Below are positions 33,628 to 44,679 of a stretch of DNA of 64,000 bases, in pieces. The position numbers and the translations under genes were made by a program. Source of the stretch: Oxytricha trifallax (taxonomy: Eukaryota; Ciliophora; Spirotrichea; Sporadotrichida; Oxytrichidae); assembly GCA_000711775.1 (NCBI GenBank), contig ARYC01017893.1:32005-96004 (forward strand), given 5' to 3'. Numbering within the stretch: the stretch's first letter is position 1; each line of letters starts with the position of its first letter. The notes below the pieces were generated by a model. The model had not been told where the DNA came from. It did not search any database and saw only the letters and a program-made list of their open reading frames with translations.

Positions 33628-34665
33628 TCATTAGTTTAAGTCTAAAACTTATTTATATACACAAAATCTCCCTTCTCTTGCGCATACTTTAGCTTTATCA
33701 TCGCTGACTCTCTTAGCAGCACTCTTTATAAAATTGACTGTATTTATCTTCAGATCGTGCATCAAGTGATAGAGCAGAAGTTCTTGTAGTGGCCTTTTAA
33801 TAGGCCCCAATATAATTCGATTCCATTGAACTGAGGACTGTATGGAACATTAAATACAGGTGTTATGTTTAGTCTTTCATATTCTTTCCTTGTGTCTTTA
33901 GTTTTATGGACAGATAAGTTATCTACAAACAGAATAATCTCTTAGTCGGCGTACTTATCTCTAAGCTATTGTAGGAACTTAATGTATTATTCGGTCTTTA
34001 TTGAGCGAGGATGGATAACATAAGTCTCAAGGCCATTATCTTCGCTTATTCCACCAAGTATAGCATGAGTTTAAACCTTAACCTTTTAATCATATACTTC
34101 AATGTTGCTATATCTTTTATAGAAAGACCTTGATATGAAGGTATTAAACGTGAATACTGCCTCAGAACTTAATGTTATTAGTAATAGCCCTCTGCATTTA
34201 ATCGAATATATAATTTAAATTATCCTTATAAAATGGAACATTAAAGTCAATCACTCTCTTAATGAGATCGACAGTCTTGTAAGATATTCGGTTCTTTTTA
34301 TATATGTATGCTATAGATTAAGCAGAGATATGAAGCTCAGGAAATTGGCTATGAAACATCACAGATCTCTATGCCAAAGAGAAGTGAGCCCAGTATTTAA
34401 GAGTTTTATCATTAATATGATAATCGATATGATGCTACTAAAATTTTAGAAGTCTGTTAGGCTTAGAATTAAGCTGCTATCTCTTTAAATTCGATGCTAA
34501 TAGACAGTGTGGCCTAACAGTTGCAGGAGATTTATTGAGCAGCCTTGCTATAGATGTGTAATTTAGTATAGGTTTGAGTTGTTCACTATAATCATCGCAC
34601 CCATAACTCAACTTGAACAATAAATCTATATACTCACTGTCATAAACAGACCCCCAACCTCGCAT
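33628..34665 (-). pseudogene. TBE-B transposase (42-kDa type, DDE), damaged in the catalytic core
   Basis: An ATG at 34665 opens MRGWGSVYDSEYIDLLFKLS with an N-terminal HTH region (LNYTSIARLLNKSPATVR). The Asp-Asp-Glu core of IS630/Tc1-type transposases follows: FVDNLSVH holds the second Asp (33929-33906) and NGIELYW the Glu (33821-33807). The block with the first Asp, FIHADE in TBE-A and TBE-C, is missing. At 34164/34165 about 11 bases are absent compared with TBE-C, which also shifts the frame. A second one-base slip follows the Glu near 33805. The C-terminus ends at TGA at 33630-33628. In hypotrichs TBE transposases are expressed from the germline and take part in DNA elimination, but this copy should not be active as read. 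Confidence 0.88.
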
Positions 34666-34787
34666 ATACTTACTTAAATTACTAATATTTAAACATTAAA
34701 CCCCTACATAAACCCTATTAAAACCCTAATAAAGTATGCTATAATAGTCTACTTTTATCAATCAAAAACTCAATCAAACTACTGAAA

Positions 34788-34803
34788 GGGTTTTGGGGTT
34801 TTG
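34788..34803 (+). repeat. Telomere-repeat end of TBE-B
   Basis: GGGTTTTGGGGTTTTG, the hypotrich G4T4 repeat, lies at the outer edge of the element. The reverse complement of the last 19 bases equals the left end of TBE-C, after which the two terminal repeats diverge. Confidence 0.93.
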
Positions 34804-35605
34804 AATGATATTCCATTCTTGCCTTAAAAAACCTTTTTATAAAAAAGTTTGTTCTTTTAAAAGCTCAAATCATGCCTAACGTATTTATAAACTATATTAT
34901 ATTAACATTTATTTATAAATGACTCTAAACTTTCAAATTTACTAATTTAGAACTAAATAATTTATAAACATAACCGATTTATACATTTAAAAAATTTATA
35001 TTTAAAATTCATCTCTATTTTTTAACTTTCACCTTTAGCATTTATCTTACATTTTATTTAAATTCTATATAAAAACACGAATGAATGTTTCTTGATATTA
35101 AGAGATCATGTTATTGATAATAATTTATTAATAATTCATGAGAAAATAATAAAATAAAAATTTAATTAATCAAAGAATAATAATAAGATAATAATAATAA
35201 CATTGAAAATCCTAATTACACATTAGATTGTTATAACTAAAAAGGGGATTAAGATAAAATACTAAAATAAATTATTATCATTTACAAACATTATGAGCTA
35301 TTAAAAATAAATACTATTTTATATTTATTTTAATGCTTAAAATAATTATTCTATGATTATATCAAAAGATTTCTTAATTAAATAAATAATTTTTTAATTA
35401 TTTCATTAGATATTTTGGGAAATTAAAATTTTTGGTATTTCTTTATTACCATAATTAATAATTTTCAATTATTTTTCCACACATTAGACTTCACTTGACT
35501 TAAGATAAACTATGAAATTAGTTAGTTAGTTAGTTAATCACTTAGGAAAGTTTGAAAAATAAAATAAAAACTTTTGGAAACTCATAGCGTGTGAATCAAA
35601 GTAAT
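34804..35605. other. AT-rich spacer right of TBE-B
   Basis: No credible frame was found. The stretch contains short direct repeats such as GTTAGTTAGTTAGTTA near 35520. Confidence 0.45.
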
Positions 35606-36110
35606 TCATTACTTCTCCTGATGCTCCTCTTCTCTAGCGCTCTTTAATTCTTCTGGTTTTTCTTCCTTCCCCTTTGAGCTCTCCTCCTATTCTTTTCTAA
35701 TCTCCTAAGGTTACATCTGGTTGATTTCTTTAATTCCAGATGTTTGAACACTAGCTTTGATCATCTCCTGTGCCTCCTTAGTGTCCTTCTTCCCCTAGAA
35801 ATCTTGCCTCTTGTGTTGAGACTTTGAGCCGTCATTTGATAGGTACCATTCGGCTTCTGTCAGGTCCTCATCTACATCACTGAACTCTCCTCTCTGTCTA
35901 TTATCTTCTCACTCTAGTTCAAATTGTGCAGCGTTCTTCAGAGCTAACTCGTCCCATACGTCAATTTGTGAGTGCTAGTTTATCATCACCGTATCTAGAT
36001 CTTTGTCCACGAGTAGCCATAGTGCTTCACTTTTCTTTTCCCGGTTCACCTCCATTTCCTCTTTCTCTATTGCCAGCCTCGATCTGCCAATGTCTATTTT
36101 AACAAAACCC
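35606..36110 (-). CDS. Acidic Lys/Glu-rich reading frame, one in-frame TGA
   Basis: On the minus strand a frame of about 165 codons is open apart from one TGA at 35911-35909. Before it lies RLAIEKEEMEVNREKKSEAL and WDELALKNAAQFELE. After it lie GEFSDVDEDLTEAEWYLSND and a highly charged tail (KGKEEKPEELKSAREEEHQE) ending at TGA 35608-35606. The G+C content is clearly above the flanks and the tail looks disordered. It follows the frame at 36178-37029 on the same strand with a frame change and probably belongs to the same gene or element. No family is recognised. Confidence 0.5.
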
Positions 36111-36177
36111 AACTCCAAGTTTGTTAATCTCTTGATTTTGTGAAATTTTGTTTATCGCATACTCTTTGCTTAATACT

Positions 36178-37029
36178 TCACTTAATAGGGAGCTTAATTG
36201 CCTCATGTGCTTTTGAACTATTGCATAGCTTCCTACTTGTCTCCTTGTGTCTATCATCTCCAATTTTTGAGAATGTTTGGTAATCTTTAGTATTATCCAA
36301 TTTTGGCAGTTCCTGATTGAGCTTTAACAACATTACCGGCAGTAGGGCAGCTTCAATGTGTTCTTGTTGCCTCCAGAACTTACAGTTCTCCAATTTCCAG
36401 TTCATTGTCCCAATACACTTCTCCAGTTGAGTAATACCTCTGTCGTTCAGGACTATTGGCGGTAGGATAATTTGCGAGAGTCTTTACTCATTGAATTACA
36501 CTTCTTCAATCAACTTCAAGCACTGCTCCATTGTCTATATGTGATTCCCTGGAATCAGACTCATATGTTGCCAATCGTCATTTATTTCATTCCAGTGTGC
36601 TTTCTACTTCTCTGTCCACAACTCTTCCTCTTTCATTCCTCTCTTCCTAGCTGCTGCTCTGTCATCGTATCTTCTCACTAGTGCTTTCTCCATCTTCTAC
36701 CTTGTGCTCGGGCAACACACAATGGTGACCATTCTTGTAGTTTGTGGAGTCCATCCTTTCTTAGCGTGAATTATCTTATCAAATCCATGGCATTACACTT
36801 CTGATAAATCAATTAAATGTTTCAGGGTCATTTAGTCTCCTTGAATGCATTTCGACCCATCTTCATGTTTGTCGAACTCGACCATTTGTTTCTGTGGCTC
36901 TTTAATCTTCTTGCTGGTGTTTGATTATCCAATCTTCAGTCTACTCTTGAAACCTATTTGCTTGTTTAGTGGTACTCGTTTCTGGTATTCTTCATTCTAC
37001 CCTAGAGTTTCTTAGTCCCTGCTTCTATC
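36178..37029 (-). CDS. 283-codon open frame, unrecognised
   Basis: From a TGA at 37032 to a TGA at 36180-36178 the minus strand is continuously open for 283 codons with several Gln-coded TAA/TAG. The product includes DQETLGQNEEYQKRVPLNK, HGFDKIIHAKKGWTPQTTRM, RRYDDRAAARKRGMKEEELW, HMSLIPGNHIQTMEQCLKLI and IVLNDRGITQLEKCIG. Composition is basic and helical with higher G+C than the surrounding DNA. The block is not cut by any AT-rich insert, unlike the other genes here. It is either one long MDS or an ORF of a germline mobile element. Neither a reverse transcriptase nor a DDE signature was seen. Confidence 0.55.
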
Positions 37030-37516
37030 TCAATGGCTAAATCTTATCTCCTTCACCTTGTCCCAGAACTATCTTTTTTCAACTATGAGATTATATTTCG
37101 TAAGTTTAATTTTAGATTTTTATTTTAATTCCGTATGTATTATTTATCAGCCATGCCAAAAATATTTATCCTCACAAATGTAAACTATTCAAATAAATTG
37201 AGTACGAATTTATAAATTTATTAAAATAAACTATTTTGTACGAAATAATTAAACTGATTCACATTTAAGATATCTGTATAATTTTGTATAAATATAGAGA
37301 ACAACTTGCTTCATTCTCTCTAAACTTAGATTGACCAATTTTTATTAGAATAGTCATCCCATTAAATATTTTTAGAATTATTTAAAAATCTACATTTATT
37401 ATTTTATTCATAATACAAACGGAATTCGGTAAAAAGTTTATATTAAAAAAATAAACAATTATACCCATAATGTTGACATTTTACTCCACTTAGTTTTGGT
37501 TTCTCTAGGCTGGGCT
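37030..37516. other. AT-rich spacer, no gene seen
   Basis: The DNA becomes A/T-dominated immediately upstream of the 283-codon frame. No ATG in phase with it was found within about 60 bp, so its start may lie in another MDS. Confidence 0.4.
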
Positions 37517-38920
37517 TCATTTTAAATCCTTAAGTCCCCTATAAACAGTTGCAGTTTCTGTTACTGGGTTCTTGAAAGTCTAGAATTTAGACTGTTTTAA
37601 GCAATATGCAGTATTGTCACGTTTCCCACAAATTGAGTATACTCCAAGTCCACACATGGTGCAAAGTCTTTTATATTTAATTAATAAATTAAAAAATTGT
37701 CTAATTTATTGTTAAATCAAGGATTTACTTGTTCTCAGTAAATTGTAGTAAAAAATTAAGTCTCTCTCGATTAAACTAAATCATTTAGTCTTAAATGATC
37801 TTGGATTTTTCTATAGCAAAAGATTCACATAATTTTTAGCTTTGGCAGTTAGGACCTTGTCGCTCTTACCGTCATAATCGTTAAATGCTTCACTAGAACA
37901 CATTTATTATATCATTATTTGATATTTTATTATTATTTAATAATGGACCCCTTTATTTATATAAAATAATACATAAAATATAATAAATATATAAGATATT
38001 TTTGACTGCTTTGAAATGTTCATGTTTCTTCTTAAGCATATTAGTCAAAATATATTTCTTCTAAGTGTAGTAAGAATTATCTGATACTTTCAGCAGTTTT
38101 AAAAATGTATGTTTACAAATTTCTCTTGGAAAGTATTAAAATATATTAGAATAAATGATATAATGGTTAAATATAATATTATTTATATTAAATAATCTAA
38201 GATATAAGTGAGAAACCCTGGACTTCTTTTTTGCAACTTAGGCAAATTGAAACTTTTTTGTGACAAAGATAGTTGTCTTCCTAGATAATATAAAAAAATA
38301 TTATAAAAAGTATTTTTACTTAAATTATTTATCAAATAAAAAAAATTGTAAGCAAATATTATAAAGAATAAAACTGATAAGAAATCCTATTCTGTAACTT
38401 CTCTTGTTGGGGTTCTTGCTAAACATATAGAAACCAATCCATATTTGTTTCGTGAATGAAGTAAATATCAAGAACTTGGTTTTACTCGACATATAACGTA
38501 TTTGTCGTTTTGAGGAAATAATTGTCTGGGTTAAAGTTGGAATTATCTTTACTAAACTATATTTTATTAAAAAATGATTATAAATTAAAATAATTAATTT
38601 ATAAATAATTACAATAAAAAATTAATAGAAAATTATGGAATTAATGTACTTCCTAATCTTCTTAAAGAGATTCCTGAATTAATAGAATATATCATCGTAG
38701 AAAAACTGTACCATAATATTTTTCCTCAATAATCTTGAAAAAATATAATAATTTATTCTTTAATATTAATAAAATATCTATTTTAATAGTTATCATGCTT
38801 CTCAGTGCCTTTAACTACTCTGTAATTATTCAAGTTATTATTCAATGATCATTGATTATAACTCGCAAGGAACACTTAGTTTATTTCTTCTTCTTGAATC
38901 TATTTAGTAAATTTAGCCAT
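37517..38920 (-). CDS. Small Cys/His-rich (zinc-binding-like) protein in about seven MDSs
   Basis: An ATG at 38920 starts MAKFTKQIQEEEINQVFLAS. Further minus-strand blocks follow in order at about 38640-38710 (VQFFYDDIFYQFRNLFKKIR), 38395-38535 (NYFLKTTNTLYVEQNQVLDI), 38205-38285 (NYLCHKKVSICLSCKKEVQG), 37990-38130 (REICKHTFLKLLKVSDNSYY), 37735-37903 (MCSSEAFNDYDGKSDKVLTA) and 37517-37665 (LCTMCGLGVYSICGKRDNTA then YC), ending at TGA 37519-37517. Short, strongly AT-rich gaps of 60-100 bp separate them, an unusually clear MDS/IES series in non-scrambled order. The Cys/His pairs CH..C..C and C..C.....C suggest metal binding, but the spacing fits no family I can name. Confidence 0.58.
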
Positions 38921-39483
38921 TTATCAAAATATATTAACATCACAACAGCTTTTAGCTTTTGATAATTTAAGCCATTTAAAAAAGATATAAAAAGATTAAT
39001 AATCAATTGATGTTGTTCAATAGATTTGTCTATTTCTACATAGAAATCATAGCGACTATATATGATATAAATGAGTTAGCTCAATATAACTAGAAAGGAA
39101 CCACTCTTGTGATCATAATTAAATCTACTTAAAGTTTGTCTTTGGGTAAATATCTCCATATACATAAACCGCCAAAAATGTTATTATTCTCAAATAAAAA
39201 TTAGTTCCTTCCTAAATAATGAATATGACTGAATTATTACATGATTGATTTTTAACCTTCAGATTTAATTTCTGTACTAAAAACTTACTAACTAATTAAA
39301 TTAAATTCATTAAAAACATGAAAATTATCTCATATCAATATATAATAAAAGCCATAAATAAGTAAAGACCAGTTTAAGCTAAAATTATTAAAATAAATTA
39401 TAACATAACTAGTAATATATGCAAGAAATTTTATTTGCAATTTATATATTAATTTACAATACAGAGCAGCGTTTAGGAATTAA
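38921..39483. other. AT-rich spacer, no gene seen
   Basis: No convincing frame was found. It contains the region upstream of the Cys/His-rich gene and the region downstream of the next minus-strand block. Confidence 0.4.
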
Positions 39484-39830
39484 TCAATCAAAATTATATT
39501 TCATTTCATTCAACAAGAACGCATAAATAAACAGCACACAATCCCGCTCATAAATAAATGCCTTATTGATCCTACAGACTAGTTTTTAGTGTGTGCAACT
39601 GATTAATATAGGAGAAGATTCATTTTGAATATTAAAGGGATGTTTGTGGAATGGAACTCCCTAGTGATCGCCTCATAGTAAGGCATAAGACACTAATGGA
39701 TATGAATGGCCTTCCATTAATGCGTCTGTGTTGTATAACACTATAGAGAGCAATAAATCCCAGCTAATCAGCTGACTACCAGTTCTAGAGTTAAAAAGTA
39801 AAATGACGGATAAGTATATCCAGGTTCAAT
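39484..39830 (-). CDS. C-terminal coding block, GC-richer, unrecognised
   Basis: A GC-richer island. On the minus strand the frame reads TGSQLISWDLLLSIVLYNTD, then ALMEGHSYPLVSYALL, then one in-frame TGA near 39677. It continues as GDHQGVPFHKHPFNIQNESS and LVCRINKAFIYERDCVLFIY and ends at TGA 39486-39484. Both sides of the internal TGA are in the same frame and both look like protein. A stem formed by CACTAATGGA and TCCATTAATG exists in this DNA, so a structured RNA was considered, but the coding reading is better. No family is recognised. Confidence 0.42.
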
Positions 39831-39932
39831 ATTAAACATATTATTACAATTCAATTTTTATAACATATATAAATGGTTTAAGTTTACTTTAAAACTAGAC
39901 ATAACATCTTAAAAACTGCTAAACTTTAAGTT

Positions 39933-40094
39933 ATGCCGGAAAAATTTATTCACCCAAAAACAAAAACTTTAGCATACTGCTAAAACAAACAACCCAAGAA
40001 GGCATTATATTCTTGTAATTTTGGATTTACAAATTACAATGAAAAATTGGGGTTGAATCATAAATAACTTTTAAAAAGACTAATTATTAATTGA
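39933..40094 (+). CDS. 53-codon plus-strand ORF, possible first MDS
   Basis: An ATG at 39933 gives MPEKFIHPKTKTLAYCQNKQ and PKKALYSCNFGFTNYNEKLG and ends at TGA at 40092-40094. The composition is protein-like and Lys-rich with two Cys. It lies in AT-rich DNA with no partner block in sight, so it is either a very small gene, a first MDS, or chance. Confidence 0.3.
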
Positions 40095-40568
40095 ATAATA
40101 TTTATAATTAATTTGTAGATTTTATTTCTCTTTATTCATTTATTCATTGATGCTTTTTTATTTATAATATTTAGTATTATTAAGATTACCATATATATAA
40201 TGTAAAATATATATTAAAATATAAGCTTTAATTAAAGATCTCTTAAAATTATGGAAGTAAGGTCATTTAAAAAAATCAAAAAGCTCTGATAAAGAGCTAA
40301 TATAAAACTTTTTATCATAAAAATTAGCAATTTATATTCTAAAAATATTTATAATCCATAAACATGCTTGAGTTTTTGTACAAGCATTAAGAATTCGCCA
40401 AGTAAATAATATACTCGCAAATTTACGAAAAATTTATAGTAAACCAGAATTTTTTTAATATTATATTAAATTTTCACTTTAAATATTAATACTCCCGATA
40501 TGAATGTATTTTAATCATACTATAAAGAGCTAAATTTATGAAATAGATGTATATAATAAAAAAATAAT
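40095..40568. other. AT-rich spacer, no gene seen
   Basis: No credible frame was found on either strand in this stretch, which lies downstream of the following minus-strand gene. Confidence 0.4.
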
Positions 40569-41430
40569 TCATTCTCTGCTGCATTTTGACAACATCTCTG
40601 AGAGAATCTTAGAGTTGTAATCAGAATTTAGTATAATGTACTCAACCATAGGGGTTGCATTTAAAAAATATTTAGTGATGTCCTTCTAAGCATTTTTCTT
40701 ATGCTATAAGAAAGACAACTCAGATTGCATTATTTTGATCTTGTCTACATCAGATATTATTCTGTATTAAATTATATCATTATAATTAATACCTTTTTAG
40801 TATCCTAATGAAAAATTTCTGCGAATTTAGAGCTAGTTTTTCAAGATTAATGGTGATATCTATACCGTCTTAAGAACTTCTCATCATAACACTGCACTGA
40901 TGTAGGGCATTTTCTTTTGCTGCTTTATTCTTCAGATGCTAGCATTTTCCAAGGATTTCCTTAAAATGAGTCAGAGCTTTCTTAGATTTTTCAAGCTCTA
41001 AAGATATTTAGTCGAGATCAATATTATAAAAGTATGTAAATTTAAGATTATAATTTAAAAAAATTATAAATATAATTTTTGTGTTTGTATTAATTAAAAT
41101 TATTCATATAAACCATATTAAAATATAATATTTATTCTTTATTGAAAAATAAATTACTAATATATTATTTTGTGTATCATAAAGATGTTTAATTTCCACA
41201 ATATTATTGTATCTCGTTATCTGGGATAGCATCTCAAGTAGCTCCTTGGTTTGCTCAACTTTGAAAACAGATGGATTGACAGAAAAAGGAAGAAATGGGT
41301 AATCAATGGATGAATCAGGATCTTATGTATAAATAACTCTTTGCAAATGTAAATTCTCGTTATAACCCTCTGAATGATTTTGCTGAATGAAAATTGAGTT
41401 GTTGCTCACATCCTTCCCAAAGAATTAATT
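40569..41430 (-). CDS. Coiled-coil-like minus-strand gene in at least three MDSs
   Basis: Blocks on the minus strand read FFGKDVSNNSIFIQQNHSEG and FKVEQTKELLEMLSQITRYN (41430-41169), IDLDQISLELEKSKKALTHF and NALHQCSVMMRSSQDGIDIT (41027 to about 40790), and SDVDKIKIMQSELSFLQHKK and NATPMVEYIILNSDYNSKIL (about 40750 to 40569). The frame ends at TGA 40571-40569. The blocks join in phase through predicted pointers: ATATTAT at 41021/41162, and TTAAT near 40770-40790. The helical heptad-like sequence suggests a coiled coil. No family is recognised, and an upstream MDS with the start may lie beyond 41430. Confidence 0.58.
41028..41168. other. Predicted 141-bp IES, pointer ATATTAT
   Basis: ATATTAT occurs at 41021-41027 and 41162-41168. 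Removing one copy and the AT-rich DNA between joins LYDTQN to NIDLDQISLELEK in one frame on the minus strand. Confidence 0.65.
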
Positions 41431-41861
41431 TATATGAATAAATATAATTTGAATATAAAAATGGGAAATCAGTAACTAATCTAAACAATATCTCAAAATA
41501 AAAAAGTTTTCTTAAATTTTTGGCGTTAATACAATAAAAGATTTAAAAAATATTTAAGCTTCTATTTTTTATATTATCTTAAATATATTATTAGATTATA
41601 TACTATAGTTGACTATTAAAAAATGAGTGTATTTACTTAAGTTTTGAATACATTTTTTAGATTGAAAATATAATATAAAATTTTATTAAAGCCAAATTTT
41701 TTAATAATTTCTAAATAAGAAAGCAAATAAAATATTGGATTACTGTTTAATTTTCATCATCATTTTATTGGTCCTTATTTCCCCACATTAAAATTTAATT
41801 GATTCATTAAATTAATTATTTTAGAATTATTCAGCTAACTCTCTTATGTACATTTGAACTT
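41431..41861. other. AT-rich spacer, no gene seen
   Basis: A/T-dominated sequence between two minus-strand genes. It should include the 5' region of the left one and the 3' region of the right one. Confidence 0.45.
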
Positions 41862-44230
41862 TCAAGTTTGACCATTTTGTTCTTTGCAGTTACAATATCT
41901 GAATAATCTTTTGTCATAAGATGTCATTAGTTTAACTTAATGAGGTTTTACGCCTGTCCTCTCAAACTCTGTAGTTGCTTCATATTTTTTATTAATTTCC
42001 TTGATGAACTCATCTATGTTTCTGTCTCTGTCTATTTCTTTGATATATCTTGAGTCAGGAAATCCTTTAAATTCCTTAATTTATTCTTCTTCCTTTTTCC
42101 TGTAGCTCATTTTTCCCACTCTTGTGGATCTTCCTCATAATGCCAGTATGTAATTCCTTTTACACAAGGTTAATCATAACCTTCAACCCAAAAGTCTGTG
42201 TATAAAGTTATTCAAATTCAACACAACACATGAAATAATCCATTTCATGTGAATAATTGAACTCCTTTTGGGTAATTATGTAGGATATCTAACTCGCAGT
42301 TATGTAATCTAGGTTTAAGTACTATGGAGTTTTCTCCGAGAACTTGTCAATGATGAAGGTTCTACCAGTATTACATTGGTAGACTTTGAAATTGAATTCA
42401 AATTTTTCCAATAACTTTTTATGCTTATTGTGATGGCTTTAAATAAAATATTTTTATATTTGAAGTTTTCTGGGTGATCCAAAAGTGCTAAGAAGTCTAA
42501 CTTTTAATAGTTCTAATGAGTTAATTCAACGTATTAGCCTTTGTATTTTGTTTTACCTGGATTGACGATGCCCAACATAGGAGATTGTAATAGAAAGGTT
42601 TGTATTAGCTTATTTTTTCCAGAATTACAGTGAACTTTATCAATGAATTCTATTACCCATCGCTCAGTAGCTTTATCGAATATGTGGGTTTTTAGCTAAG
42701 ACATCAGTTATTAGTAATATTCATTCCTTTTAGAGTTATCTTTTGCACCAACATCATTAATGACTCTGTATATCTTAGAGAGCTCTTCAATTTTATCATA
42801 TCTCTTATCGAAATAACTCTATTAAAGAATTTGTTATTATTTGTATGTGTCATGTCTAGACTTATTACGCTTGCAATGGAAATCAAGTTTGTTGTTCATA
42901 GATTGCAAAAAGTCTTTATAAGCATAGTATATTATGTGAGAATGATTTCTTATCGTTTCATGGATGTTATATAAAATAATAAACCCTAAATAATTAATAT
43001 AGGTAAAATCATTGGGTTAGGCAAGCTCTTCTCTAATCTTGTTGTAAATCTTACATACAAAAGCCAAAGAATGAAGTTGCATAAGCTCAATAAGGTAAGA
43101 CTCACTTAAAAGGTTGGGTATAAGTGAAAAATTGAGCAAATATAGAGAAGTATCCTATTATAGAGTGAACTTAATTTTTAGAAAGGCTTTATCAAAATAT
43201 TATTAATAGCTTTGCTTTCTTAATAGCCATCCCAAACCTTTCTTATTAAGTGACTCCTTGCCCACAACTTGTAGCTCGCTCATATAATATGCATACATAT
43301 CTTCAGTTTCTTTTGAGCTTGTTGAGAAATGACCGTAGTATCCTATTGTTTTTTCAATAGAAATTTTAAGATCGTATTAAAATTCTTATTAATTGTCATA
43401 GAAGGATAAAAGTGTTGAAAGAATTCCTTTAAATTTACTTTTATCTGGGACATAGGTTTTAGACTTCATTAGGATAAAATAAGTTATTTATTCAACCTAA
43501 TTGCAGAAGAAATCAATTTCATCCTTATCGAGGTATTTATTCTTCCAATTCTCATCCCCTAAGTCCAAGCAGCAGTAACTACTAAGGTATTAAAAATCTA
43601 TAAGACGTTCTGTTTCTATAAGTTCAGAGTAGTTAGGAATTTAGTATCTCTATTGCCAATAAAAATTAAATCATTTATAATTTCTCCTAAGAGAAAAAGA
43701 TTTATTGTTTTTTTTAACTATTCAAATATAGAAGTATATAAAAATAAATTAAGGAAATTAAAAAATCTTAATAACTTTTAATTTTCTAATAACATTTAAT
43801 AATGTCTTCTTCATTAATTCCTTCCTTCCTTTCCTTCCTTTAGGCATTTTATGCTTTTTATTTAAGGAGCAAGCATTTGAAGTTAAGCAAGTTGCTCTCT
43901 TTTTTATAAGAGAACTTCGCTACGGATATTTCCTAATTCATTATGCTTGACGAGTTAGCCTTTGGCAAATTCAAATACAAAAGTCATGCCATTGAGGTCC
44001 ATTTTATATTATGAGGTAGAATTAAAAAAGAAAAGGTTATCTTTTTCCTTAGGTTCTTCACTGTTTGTTATAAAAATCACAAATAATTCCTCTAAAACCT
44101 AAGTATGAAGTCTATAATTTGCAACACTTTTTGAATATCCTTAATAGTAGTGAAGTTTGTTGTCTTTAACATCTATTTTGCGATATTTAAGTAGATCAAA
44201 CTATTTAATGTTTCTCTAAGTAGTGAAATA
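41862..44230 (-). CDS. Large minus-strand gene (about 700 codons visible), unrecognised
   Basis: One frame is continuous from about 43675 to 42450 (over 400 codons, no TGA, many TAA/TAG): NYSELIETERLIDFQYLSSY, EIDFFCNQVEQITYFILMKS, GYYGHFSTSSKETEDMYAYY, MSELQVVGKESLNKKGLGWL, HETIRNHSHIIYYAYKDFLQ, KATERWVIEFIDKVHCNSGK and LLQSPMLGIVNPGKTKYKGQ. After two one-base slips it continues as FKVYQCNTGRTFIIDKFSEK, GITYWHYEEDPQEWEKMSYR and EFIKEINKKYEATTEFERTG, and stops at TGA 41864-41862. Upstream of an AT-rich gap (43690-43800) lies MDLNGMTFVFEFAKGQ and REQLAQLQMLAPQIKS. The protein is helical and soluble in look. I cannot name the family. It is the longest uninterrupted coding stretch in the window. 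Confidence 0.62.
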
Positions 44231-44679
44231 TAGATTCGGGATTAAATTTATAAAAAATTATATATCAAATAAAAATAAAAAAATTAAACAAAACAAAAAA
44301 ATGATGTCATAGATTATTTAAAATACGCTTACTAGATTTACCTCAATGAAAATGAAAGAACACATTTGAAATTAAGTTTTTCTACTATTATAATATTTAA
44401 TGACAAAACTCGAAACGCTATAATATGTGATTAATTTACTTAAAGATCGATAGTTACATAAGGGAGTCTCTTATTATATTGAGAATTATTATGATTAAAT
44501 AGATTTATTTTGACATGAAAATAATTCTCTTAAAATTATTTATAGATTATAGTAATTAATTACTAAGCTACTTATTAATTATTATTTATATTAATAATCA
44601 ATTTTTTCTAATAAGTAAATATCAATATTTCGTAATATAATATGTTATCTAACAAAATAATATATAAATATTATAATTT
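44231..44679. other. AT-rich spacer, no gene seen
   Basis: Strongly A/T-rich with runs such as AAAATAAAAAAATT. No credible frame. Confidence 0.45.

Larger units (their letters stand above)
30500..34803 (+). mobile_element. TBE-B: telomere-bearing element with all three ORFs
   Basis: From left to right it holds a kinase/zinc-finger ORF (minus), a 22-kDa-type ORF (plus) and a DDE transposase (minus), the standard TBE order. The right end, GGGTTTTGGGGTTTTG at 34788-34803, is two hypotrich telomere repeats and is followed by AAT, the known TBE target triplet. A total length of about 4.3 kb is close to the usual 4.1 kb. No matching C4A4 end is present on the left, so that terminus is lost or diverged and its position is approximate. 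Coding capacity is better kept than in TBE-A but each ORF has at least one break. Confidence 0.88.

Noticed and set aside
39500-39800. GC-richer island with a good stem as a structured RNA gene
   Set aside because: The minus strand gives over 100 codons of protein-like sequence with a TGA end and only one internal TGA, which is a better explanation.
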